Shown here one piece after another: positions 1 to 5,361 of a DNA stretch of 5,676 nucleotides. Position numbers and translations under genes: made by a program. The first letter of the stretch is position 1; each line of letters opens with the position of its first letter. This DNA is from Zoogloeaceae bacterium (lineage in GTDB: Bacteria; Pseudomonadota; Gammaproteobacteria; Burkholderiales; Rhodocyclaceae). The stretch lies in assembly GCA_031274855.1 (NCBI GenBank), contig JAISPO010000156.1, forward strand, positions 1-5,676, read 5' to 3'. The notes under the pieces are model-generated. The model had not been told where the DNA came from. It saw only the letters and a program-made list of their open reading frames with translations, and searched no databases.

Positions 1-255
1 GGGGTGGTCGATCAAAACCGCCGTGATGCCAATGGCGGTATTGCGGCGGCGATGGCGATGAGCAGTCTGCCGCAAGCGATCAAACCCGGCGGCATGATGG
101 TGGGTGTCGGGATGGCGAGCTGGGAAGGCGAATCCGGCGCCGCGATTGGGTTCTCCCGCCGCAGTCAGAGCGACAGTGTGACGGTGAAGGCTGTCGTGAA
201 CTTCAACTCCCGCGGCAAAGCCGGTGTGGGCGTGGGGGTGGGGTTTGAGTTTTAA
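1..255 (+). CDS. Trimeric autotransporter adhesin, C-terminal YadA-type membrane anchor (5' partial)
   Basis: Only the last 84 codons are in the window; the frame is open to base 1, so the gene starts outside and the GTG at 4 is internal, not a start. The visible part is the YadA anchor: a short DANGG..AAAMAM helix-like segment, the SLPQAIKPG turn, then four amphipathic beta strands rich in Gly, Ala and Val (MMVGVGMASW, GAAIGFSRRS, VTVKAVVNF, KAGVGVGVGFEF). It ends in the terminal Phe typical of outer-membrane barrels recognised by the BAM complex. In this family three subunits each give four strands to a 12-strand barrel that anchors a surface stalk and head, usually in adhesion or biofilm formation. 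The passenger, and so the ligand, cannot be judged. It converges on gcdH and appears functionally unrelated to it. Family assignment is secure; full length and function are unknown. Confidence 0.93.
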   Translation, partial: GVVDQNRRDANGGIAAAMAMSSLPQAIKPGGMMVGVGMASWEGESGAAIGFSRRSQSDSVTVKAVVNFNSRGKAGVGVGVGFEF

Positions 256-300
256 GGGGTAGCGCCCCTTGCTCCTTCCCCCGCATCGCGGGGGAAGGAG
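254..300. terminator. Two tandem hairpins between convergent genes (possible bidirectional terminator or dispersed repeat)
   Basis: The first hairpin is AAGGGG (254-259) pairing with CCCCTT (265-270), and it starts inside the autotransporter stop codon. The second is a perfect 13-bp stem, 272-284 with 288-300, closed by a 3-nt ATC loop and very GC-rich. Both lie between the 3' ends of two convergent genes, 17 nt from the gcdH stop, where terminators are expected. Neither strand has a T-tract after the stem, so canonical intrinsic termination is not shown. The element may instead stabilise 3' ends or be a copy of a short intergenic palindrome repeated in the genome. Confidence 0.6.
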
Positions 301-317
301 ATGAACCCTGAACCCTG

Positions 318-1487
318 TCAGTTGAAAGCAGCGATGCCGGTTTGGGCGCGGCCGAGGATCAGGGCGTGGATGTCGTGGGTGCCTTCGTAGGTGTTGACGG
401 CTTCAAGGTTGACAGCGTGGCGGATGACGCCGTATTCGTCGGAGATGCCGTTGCCGCCGTGCATGTCGCGGGCGGTTCGCGCGATGTCGAGGGCTTTGCC
501 GCAGGAGTTACGCTTCATGATGGAGGTGATTTCGGGCGCGGCGATGCCTTCGTCTTTCATGCGGCCAAGGCGCAGACAGCCTTGCAGGGCGAGGGTGATT
601 TCGGTTTGCATGTCGACGAGTTTTTTCTGGATCAATTGGTTGGCGGCAAGCGGGCGGCCAAATTGTTTGCGGTCGAGCACATATTGACGCGCCCGATGCC
701 AGCAATCTTCGGCAGCGCCCAACGCGCCCCATGCGATGCCGTAGCGGGCGGCGTTGAGGCAGGTGAAGGGGCCGCGCAGCCCGCTGAGCGCGGGGAATTC
801 GTTTTCCGCCGGAACGAAAACGCCATCCATGACGACATCGCCGGTGATTGAGGTGCGCAGGCCGACCTTGCCGTGAATCGTTGGCGCGGACAGGCCTTTC
901 CAGCCTTTTTCGAGAATGAAGCCGCGAATTTTTCCCGCGTCGTTCTTGGCCCAGACGATAAAGATATCGGCAATCGGGCTGTTGGTGATCCATGTTTTGC
1001 TGCCGGTCAGGCGATAGCCGCCGTCGACTTTTCGCGCCCGCGTAATCATCGAGCCGGGGTCGGAGCCGTGGTTCGGTTCGGTGAGGCCGAAGCAGCCGAT
1101 GGCTTTGCCGCGCGCCAGCGGCGGAAGATATTTGCGCTTTTGCGCTTCGGTGCCGAATTCGTTGATCGGCGTCATTACCAGCGAGGATTGCACGCACATC
1201 ATCGAGCGATAGCCGGAATCCACACGCTCGATTTCGCGGGCAATCAGGCCGTAGCTGACGTAGTTGAGTCCGGCCCCGCCGTATTCTTCGGAAATCGTCG
1301 GCCCAAGCAGGCCGAGTCCGCCCATTTCGCGGAAAATCGCCGGATCGGTTTTTTCCGTGCGGAATGCCTTGAGTACGCGCGGCGCGAGGTGTTCCTGCGC
1401 ATAGGCTGCGGTGCTATCGCGAACCATTCTTTCTTCTTCGTTCAGTTGCCGGTCGAGCAATAGCGGGTCATCCCATTTGAATTCCAT
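318..1487 (-). CDS. gcdH: Glutaryl-CoA dehydrogenase (decarboxylating type)
   Basis: 389 residues, full length for the family. The FAD enzyme oxidises glutaryl-CoA and decarboxylates the glutaconyl-CoA intermediate to crotonyl-CoA, passing electrons to ETF; it ends the lysine, tryptophan, pimelate and aromatic/alicyclic acid routes in the cytoplasm. Visible hallmarks: the N-terminal FKWDDPLLLD start; REIERVDSGYRS (84-95) with Glu87 and substrate-carboxylate Arg94; flavin motifs CFGLTEPNHGSDP (132-144) and TWITNSP (165-171); ARQYVLDRKQFGRPL (266-280); DMHGGNGISDEY (341-352); and NTYEGTHDIHALILGR (365-380) carrying catalytic Glu368 next to Tyr367. These residues match the decarboxylating enzymes (human Glu87, Arg94, Tyr369, Glu370). 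Position 98 is Cys, where the human enzyme, as recalled, has Ser. The ATG has AGGAGG 10 nt upstream. It is the second gene of an operon, 35 nt after the acyl-CoA dehydrogenase stop. Identification is very secure. Confidence 0.97.
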   Translation of the reverse strand: MEFKWDDPLLLDRQLNEEERMVRDSTAAYAQEHLAPRVLKAFRTEKTDPAIFREMGGLGLLGPTISEEYGGAGLNYVSYGLIAREIERVDSGYRSMMCVQSSLVMTPINEFGTEAQKRKYLPPLARGKAIGCFGLTEPNHGSDPGSMITRARKVDGGYRLTGSKTWITNSPIADIFIVWAKNDAGKIRGFILEKGWKGLSAPTIHGKVGLRTSITGDVVMDGVFVPAENEFPALSGLRGPFTCLNAARYGIAWGALGAAEDCWHRARQYVLDRKQFGRPLAANQLIQKKLVDMQTEITLALQGCLRLGRMKDEGIAAPEITSIMKRNSCGKALDIARTARDMHGGNGISDEYGVIRHAVNLEAVNTYEGTHDIHALILGRAQTGIAAFN

Positions 1488-1497
1488 TGTGCTTCTT

Positions 1498-1503
1498 CCT
1501 CCT
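1498..1503 (-). promoter_or_regulatory. Strong Shine-Dalgarno site for gcdH
   Basis: The minus strand reads AGGAGG here, within GAGGAGGAAGAAG, with 10 nt to the ATG at 1487. This supports that start. It lies in the 35-nt spacer after the upstream dehydrogenase stop, so gcdH can be initiated independently on a shared mRNA. Confidence 0.85.
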
Positions 1504-1522
1504 CGTGCGGTACTGCGGTTAT

Positions 1523-2677
1523 TTAATCGGCAAAGCCGCGAATCATGTTGCGGGCGATGACGAGCTGCTGAATTTGACTGGTGCCTTCGAAAATTCGGAA
1601 CAGGCGCACGTCCCGGTAAAAACGCTCAATGCCATATTCGGCCAGATAACCGGCGCCGCCGAAAATCTGCACGGCGCGGTCGGCGATGCGGCCACAGGCT
1701 TCGGAGGCGAACAGCTTGGCGCAAGCCGCCTCGGTGCCGACATCCTGACCTTCATCCCGGCGTCTCGCGGCATCGACGACCATGGATCGTGCGGCGTAAA
1801 GCTCCGCCTTGCTGTCGGCAAGCATGGCCTGAATCAACTGGAATTCCGCAATCGGTTTGCCGAATTGTTCACGCTCCATCGCGTAGCGCAGCGCGTCGTC
1901 GAGCATCCGCTGCGAAACGCCGACGCAGGTGGCCGCGATATTGATGCGCCCCTTGTCGAGAACTTTCATGGCCATTTTGAAACCCGCGCCTTCGCGCCTG
2001 CCGATCAACGCGCTGGCGGGAACGCGGCAGTTTTCAAAAATGACATCGCAGATATGAGCGCCCTTCTGCCCCATTTTTTTGTCGATCTGGCCGAGCGACA
2101 GTCCGGGCGTGCCGCGCTCGACAACAAAAGCGGAAATGCCGCCATAGCCGCGTTTATCAGGATTGGTGCGGGCCATGACGGTGTAAATACCGGCTTCGGG
2201 CGCATTGGTGATGTAACGCTTGGTGCCGTTGATCACATAGGAATCGCCGTCGCGCAACGCGCTGGCGCACAGGCTTCCGGCATCGGAACCGGCATCCGGC
2301 TCGGTCAGCGCGAAAGCGCCGATGATTTCTCCCGAGGCCAGCCGCGGCAGATAGCGGGCCTTTTGGGCCATCGTGCCGTCGATGACAATGCTCTGAGCGC
2401 CGATGCCGTTGTTGCTGGCAAACAGCGAACGGAAAGCCGGTGAGGCGCGGGCGATCTCGAAGGTGGCGAGCACCTCTTCCTCCATCGTCAGCCCCATGCC
2501 GCCGTACTTTTCGGGAATGGACAGGCCGAACAGGCCGAGCGTCTTCATTTCGGCAACGACGGCCTCTGGAATGCGATCGCTTTCGGCCACTTCGTTCTCG
2601 ACCGGCATCAGCCGCTCGCGGACGAAACGGGCGATGGCGCTGAGCAAAATGTTGAGTGTTTCCTGGTCTCTGATCAT
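1523..2677 (-). CDS. Acyl-CoA dehydrogenase (medium/short-chain ACAD family)
   Basis: 384 residues, full length for an ACAD. It should use FAD to introduce a trans-2,3 double bond into an acyl-CoA and hand electrons to ETF in the cytoplasm. Visible: N-terminal helical domain (1-115) with GLFGLSIPEKYGGMGL (48-63); flavin-binding ALTEPDAGSDAGS (123-135), which is ACAD signature 1; KRYITNAP (153-160); REQFGKPIAEFQLIQ (269-283); QIFGGAGYLAEYGIERFYRD (337-356), signature 2; and RIFEGTSQIQ (361-370) with the catalytic base Glu364. The substrate is not readable from motifs. Next to an alicyclic-acid-type ligase and gcdH, a cyclohexanecarboxyl-CoA dehydrogenase (AliB-like) or a beta-oxidation step on the way to glutaryl-CoA is plausible but unproven. 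The ATG start fits the family N-terminus (MIRDQETLN), but only a weak AGAAA-like RBS is seen. It is the first gene of the operon with gcdH, divergent from the MarR gene. Confidence 0.95.
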   Translation of the reverse strand: MIRDQETLNILLSAIARFVRERLMPVENEVAESDRIPEAVVAEMKTLGLFGLSIPEKYGGMGLTMEEEVLATFEIARASPAFRSLFASNNGIGAQSIVIDGTMAQKARYLPRLASGEIIGAFALTEPDAGSDAGSLCASALRDGDSYVINGTKRYITNAPEAGIYTVMARTNPDKRGYGGISAFVVERGTPGLSLGQIDKKMGQKGAHICDVIFENCRVPASALIGRREGAGFKMAMKVLDKGRINIAATCVGVSQRMLDDALRYAMEREQFGKPIAEFQLIQAMLADSKAELYAARSMVVDAARRRDEGQDVGTEAACAKLFASEACGRIADRAVQIFGGAGYLAEYGIERFYRDVRLFRIFEGTSQIQQLVIARNMIRGFAD

Positions 2678-2777
2678 GATGGTTTTGTCATTTCTGCTAC
2701 AGATTGATGCCGGCCTTGCCTTCAGACCACATTTTGAGATTCAATGGCGTCTGACCCTTTTTTGCCGAGACCTTGCC
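2678..2777. promoter_or_regulatory. Divergent regulatory gap with nested inverted repeats (candidate MarR operator)
   Basis: This 100-bp gap separates the divergent starts of the acyl-CoA dehydrogenase and the MarR gene. It holds TCAGAC (2722-2727) and its exact reverse complement GTCTGA (2749-2754). Almost concentric inside lies TTGA-GAT-TCAA (2734-2744); the two centres are 2738 and 2739. MarR dimers usually bind such symmetric sites in their own divergent promoter, so autoregulation together with control of the dehydrogenase operon is likely by position. No convincing -35/-10 pair is seen in either direction. Confidence 0.45.
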
Positions 2778-3248
2778 ATGGCCGATCTCACCTCCGAAAA
2801 GAACCAAACTGCCGATGAGCTGGCAAAGCGGCTTTTTTTCCGTTTTTTCCAAACGGCGAACACCATGCACACCAAAGGCACGCAAGCCCTCGAATCGCTT
2901 GGCGTGACCACGCAGCAATGGTCGGTGCTGGGCGCGTTGTCGCGTCCGCAGGCGGAACCCGGAATGAACATCGGCGAGCTGTCGCGCTATCTGCTGGTCA
3001 GCCGCCAGAACCTCACCGGCGTGCTGGGCCGTCTGGAACGCGACGGACTGATCGAACGCGCCACCGATGAGGAAGATCGCCGCTTGCGCAAAATCAGACT
3101 GTCCGCCAAAGGCGAAAAGCTGTGGCTCAAATTGACGGAACCGATCCGCGCCTTCTACGGCGGCGCGTTGAAGGGGTTTTCTTTCGACGACAAACTTGAG
3201 CTGATCCATTACATCAATCGCCTGCAAAAGAACATGTCCATGCTCTAA
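2778..3248 (+). CDS. MarR-family transcriptional regulator (BadR-like by context)
   Basis: 156 residues from the ATG, the usual MarR length. The helix ADELAKRLFFRFFQTANTMH (12-31) belongs to the dimer interface and ligand pocket. The winged helix-turn-helix runs about 45-115: VTTQQWSVLGALS (43-55), NIGELSRYLLVSRQNLTGVL (64-83) with the recognition helix, LERDGLIERATDEEDRR (86-102), and the wing ending in KIRLSAKG (105-112) with the conserved Asp100-Arg101-Arg102. A C-terminal helix pair (136-156) completes the dimer. The frame is open further upstream, but only as the antisense of the dehydrogenase gene; no in-frame start codon precedes this ATG in the gap. The RBS is weak (CGAGA). Divergent to the dehydrogenase operon and upstream of the ligase, it probably controls one or both, responding to an acid or acyl-CoA. 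BadR, a MarR protein of R. palustris alicyclic acid degradation, is a functional parallel, not a proven orthologue. Confidence 0.93.
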   Translation: MADLTSEKNQTADELAKRLFFRFFQTANTMHTKGTQALESLGVTTQQWSVLGALSRPQAEPGMNIGELSRYLLVSRQNLTGVLGRLERDGLIERATDEEDRRLRKIRLSAKGEKLWLKLTEPIRAFYGGALKGFSFDDKLELIHYINRLQKNMSML

Positions 3249-3283
3249 CCGGCCTCATGCCGGATAGCGTGCCGTCATCCGGC
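3249..3283. repeat. REP-like overlapping inverted repeats after the MarR gene
   Basis: Directly after the MarR stop, CCGGC (3249-3253) can pair with GCCGG (3259-3263). Alternatively GCCGGAT (3259-3265) can pair with ATCCGGC (3277-3283), or GCCG (3271-3274) with CGGC (3280-3283). The structures share bases and exclude one another. There is no T-tract, so this is a 3'-end stabilising or attenuating hairpin, or a REP-type palindrome, rather than a clear intrinsic terminator. Confidence 0.45.
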
Positions 3284-3335
3284 GGGCGATCAACGCCTGC
3301 CGCGCTGAACCAAGACTGAATTCCATCGTAACCAT
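3255..3335 (-). CDS. Possible small ORF or truncated gene start, 26 codons
   Basis: A minus-strand ORF reads MVTMEFSLGSARQALIARR and then continues seven residues to a TGA. AAAGAGGA directly abuts the first ATG; the second ATG (codon 4, 3324-3326) has that purine run at a normal 9-nt distance and is the better start, giving 23 residues. A sigma70-like promoter match lies just upstream. The peptide is basic and Ala/Arg-rich, with no recognised domain, signal peptide or membrane segment. It may be a real microprotein, a leader peptide, or the surviving 5' end of a gene whose body was lost. The 3' end overlaps the REP-like repeats, and the ORF ends just 6 nt beyond the MarR stop on the opposite strand. 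Coding status rests only on promoter, RBS and ORF order. Confidence 0.35.
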   Translation of the reverse strand: MVTMEFSLGSARQALIARRMTARYPA

Positions 3336-3357
3336 TCCTCTTTGGTGGGGATGCTTC

Positions 3358-3386
3358 ATCCTAAAAAAGACGGGCTATTATGTCAA
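3358..3386 (-). promoter_or_regulatory. Sigma70-like promoter on the minus strand
   Basis: On the minus strand a perfect -35 TTGACA (3386 to 3381) is followed by a 17-bp spacer and -10 TAGGAT (3363 to 3358; 4 of 6 matches). The predicted start is near 3350, leaving a leader of about 15-25 nt before the small ORF. It is the best promoter match I found by eye in the window. Transcription would continue antisense to the MarR gene unless stopped near 3249-3283. Confidence 0.5.
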
Positions 3387-3540
3387 GATATTTACATATC
3401 CCGGTAGGCAGCAGGGGAAAGCGCGGCTAAGCATCCCTTTTTGTACCCTCACGGCAAACACGGCTATTTAAAGTGTTCCGCGTGGCGAACTAACCACAAT
3501 CACAATACAGCTATTAAGGGATTCAAGATGCTCTAATTGT

Positions 3541-3578
3541 GTCAACGTATTGACTTTATACTCAGGAATTCCTAAGCT
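3541..3578 (+). promoter_or_regulatory. Candidate promoter/operator of the acyl-CoA ligase gene
   Basis: A palindrome GTCAA-CGTA-TTGAC (3541-3554) overlaps a -35-like TTGACT (3550-3555). With a 17-bp spacer the -10 would be TAAGCT (3573-3578), which is poor; TATACT (3557-3562) is a better -10 but lacks a spaced -35. A second palindrome AGGAATTCCT (3564-3573) extends imperfectly to 3561-3576. The two palindrome centres are 21 bp apart, two helical turns, as expected for two dimers binding the same DNA face. MarR control is possible but not shown. The implied leader is about 110 nt. Confidence 0.35.
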
Positions 3579-3673
3579 GACAACAGACTTGGAAAAACAC
3601 AAGCGCAAGCACTCGCCAGTAGCGAGAGGGTTCCCAATCAACGCAATTTCGACACATATCCGCAATCGGTTCC

Positions 3674-3680
3674 GGGAGGT
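3674..3680 (+). promoter_or_regulatory. Strong Shine-Dalgarno site for the acyl-CoA ligase
   Basis: GGGAGGT is followed by 9 nt and then the GTG at 3690. It fixes the GTG as the start. The protein N-terminus from this codon also fits the family pattern. Confidence 0.85.
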
Positions 3681-3689
3681 AAGAAATCC

Positions 3690-5318
3690 GTGAAGTTCGA
3701 TCCAGTACTGTTGGCCCCGCGCATGGGGCCAATGAGGGCCGCCGGCCTATGGCGCGACGAGACAATCAATGCCCATTTGCAAAAAGCACTGAGAAACTGC
3801 CCCGACAAAATCGCCGTCATCGCTTACCGCAGCAATGACGGCAATCCGGTACGCCTGTCGTATCGTGAAATCGACAGCCGAACCGAGCGCGTGGCGCGTT
3901 CGCTCATCGCGCTCGGCATCGGCTACGGCGATGTCGTCACTTATCAGTTACCGAACTGGTGGGAATTCATCGTCCTCGCGCTTGCATGCGCCCGCATCGG
4001 CGCCGTGTCCAATCCGGTCATGCCGATCTTCCGCCAGCACGAACTGCGCTTCATGCTCAATTTCGGCGAGTCGAAAATTTTTATCGTACCCAGAGAATAT
4101 CGCGGCTTCGACTACGAAGCCATGGCCCGCGGAATGCTTCCCGATTTGCCGCATCTCAAGCATCTGGTAATCGTTGGCGGCGATGGCGACGACAGCTTCG
4201 CCAGGCAGCTCATGCGCGACGATCTGCCGCCGCTCACCACACCGGCCCTCTATCCCGATGATGTCGGCTTGCTGATGTACACCTCCGGCACGACCGGCGA
4301 ACCCAAGGGCGTCATGCACACGTCCAACACGCTGCTTTCGGGGCTGCATGCCTACACAGGACGCATGGAGTTGAGCGAGGATGAAGTCATTCTCGGCGCT
4401 TCGCCGCTGGCCCATTTGACAGGCTATGGCTATCTGGCGATGCTGCCGATTGTCCTCAACGCCACGACGGTTTTGCAGGATATATGGAATGCCAAAAGGG
4501 CCTTGGAAATCGCCCGCATGGAAAAGGTGACTTTCAGCATGGCTGCCGCAACCTTCGTGGCCGATCTGTGTCTGGCCGCCGAGAACGGCGAAACGCCTGC
4601 CCTGAGTTTCCGCAAGTTCAACTGCGCCGGCGCTCCGATTCCGCCTGTTGTCATCGAACGCGCTGACCGCCTGCTCGGCCTGCGCGTCAGTTCCGCGTGG
4701 GGCATGACCGAGAACGGCGCAGTCACCATCACTGAGCCGTCACGCGCCCATGAAAAATCGGGATGCTCGGATGGCCGCCCCGTGACGGGCATGGAGGTCA
4801 AGGTCGTCGACGTCAACAGGCAGCCGCTCCGCACCGGCGAAACCGGTGAATTGCTGGTGCGCGGCGCTTCGCTTTTCGGCGGCTATCTGAAGCGCCCGCA
4901 ACTGAACAACACCGATACCGACGGCTGGTTCGATACCGGCGACCTCGCTTTCATCGACGCGGAAGGCTACATCCGCATCACTGGCCGCAGCAAGGATGTC
5001 GTCATTCGCGGCGGCGAGAACATCCCCGTCGTCGAAATCGAAAACCTGCTGTACAAGCATCCGGCCATCGCCACGGTCGCCGTGGTCGGCTTCCCCGACG
5101 AGCGTTTCGGCGAAAAAGTTTGCGCTTTCGTCGCCCTCAAACCGAACTGCCGTTTTACCTTTGAGGACATGACCGCGTACTTGACCGGGCTGCAACTCAC
5201 CAGGCAATATTTCCCCGAACGGCTTGAAGCTCTGGAACAAATGCCTCAGACAGCGAGTGGCAAGCTCCAGAAATTCAAGCTGCGGGAAATGGCGAAAACG
5301 TTTGGTGATACCCTGTAA
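3690..5318 (+). CDS. AMP-forming acyl-CoA synthetase, probably cyclohexanecarboxylate-CoA ligase
   Basis: 542 residues, full length, starting at GTG behind a strong RBS. It is an ANL-superfamily enzyme: acid plus ATP gives acyl-AMP, then CoA gives acyl-CoA, AMP and PPi, in the cytoplasm. Motifs in order: P-loop YTSGTTGEPKG (197-207); substrate-pocket region SPLAHLTGYGY (238-248); NCAGAPIP (311-318); SSAWGMTENG (334-343) with Glu341; GWFDTGD (412-418) with ribose-binding Asp418; the hinge ITGRSKDVVIRGGENI (430-445); and PQTASGKLQKFKLRE (519-533) with adenylation Lys525. The N-terminus MKFDPVLLAPR with GLWRDETI (19-26) resembles proteins annotated as cyclohexanecarboxylate-CoA ligase (AliA). 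That substrate fits the nearby gcdH and BadR-like MarR gene, but a medium-chain or other cyclic acid is possible. It stands alone behind a 441-bp regulatory gap and is followed by a convergent porin. Class is near certain; the AliA assignment is moderate. Confidence 0.95.
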   Translation: MKFDPVLLAPRMGPMRAAGLWRDETINAHLQKALRNCPDKIAVIAYRSNDGNPVRLSYREIDSRTERVARSLIALGIGYGDVVTYQLPNWWEFIVLALACARIGAVSNPVMPIFRQHELRFMLNFGESKIFIVPREYRGFDYEAMARGMLPDLPHLKHLVIVGGDGDDSFARQLMRDDLPPLTTPALYPDDVGLLMYTSGTTGEPKGVMHTSNTLLSGLHAYTGRMELSEDEVILGASPLAHLTGYGYLAMLPIVLNATTVLQDIWNAKRALEIARMEKVTFSMAAATFVADLCLAAENGETPALSFRKFNCAGAPIPPVVIERADRLLGLRVSSAWGMTENGAVTITEPSRAHEKSGCSDGRPVTGMEVKVVDVNRQPLRTGETGELLVRGASLFGGYLKRPQLNNTDTDGWFDTGDLAFIDAEGYIRITGRSKDVVIRGGENIPVVEIENLLYKHPAIATVAVVGFPDERFGEKVCAFVALKPNCRFTFEDMTAYLTGLQLTRQYFPERLEALEQMPQTASGKLQKFKLREMAKTFGDTL

Positions 5319-5361
5319 GTTCGGAACCGATAAGCCATCAACGGGGAAACTGAGCTTCGCC
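5319..5361. other. Short convergent gap between ligase and porin
   Basis: 43 bp separate the two stop codons. Only a tiny GTTC-G-GAAC inverted repeat (5319-5327) is present, with no T-tract. I see no convincing terminator for either gene, so transcripts may overlap here or end inside the neighbouring coding sequence. Confidence 0.6.

Larger units (their letters stand above)
3249..3689. other. 441-bp intergenic region, AT-rich in its right part
   Basis: This is the only long stretch without a confident gene. In order it holds REP-like inverted repeats (3249-3283), a possible 26-codon minus-strand ORF (3255-3335), its promoter (3358-3386), a short hairpin GGATG-CTT-CATCC (3349-3361) overlapping that promoter's -10, a CACGGC direct repeat (3450-3455, 3459-3464), tandem CACAAT (3495-3506) with an inverted copy ATTGTG (3536-3541), two spaced palindromes (3541-3576), a small hairpin CTCGC/GCGAG (3612-3626), and the ligase RBS. 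By hand count 3361-3600 is about 43% GC, clearly below the flanking genes, which fits a regulatory region. Confidence 0.8.

Noticed and set aside
342..1463. Plus-strand open frames (342-851 and 873-1463) opposite gcdH
   Set aside because: Antisense shadows of a clearly real gene; low-complexity Gly/Ala/Val/Asp-rich translations without family features.
1487..2443. Long plus-strand open frame of 318 codons
   Set aside because: It lies antisense to a full-length acyl-CoA dehydrogenase with every family motif. Its translation has no recognisable domain, and such shadows are expected opposite GC-rich codon usage.
2403..2777. Upstream extension of the MarR frame (125 more codons)
   Set aside because: The extension is antisense to the dehydrogenase gene and adds nothing MarR-like. 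The ATG at 2778 gives the normal family length.
3376..3381. TATTAT as a plus-strand -10 box
   Set aside because: No -35-like hexamer at 16-18 bp upstream and no extended -10 TG.
3413..3442. Possible terminator AGGG...CCCT followed by TTTTT on +
   Set aside because: The stem is only 4 bp with an 18-nt loop, too weak for a confident intrinsic terminator, although it does have a T-run.
3240..3536. ATGCTCTAA occurring at both the MarR 3' end and at 3528-3536
   Set aside because: A nine-base match with no similarity in flanks; most likely chance.
3468..3665. 65-codon minus-strand ORF in the intergenic gap
   Set aside because: It begins at TTG without a clear RBS, overlaps the proposed ligase promoter and leader, and its translation shows no family pattern. 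Composition alone can explain it.
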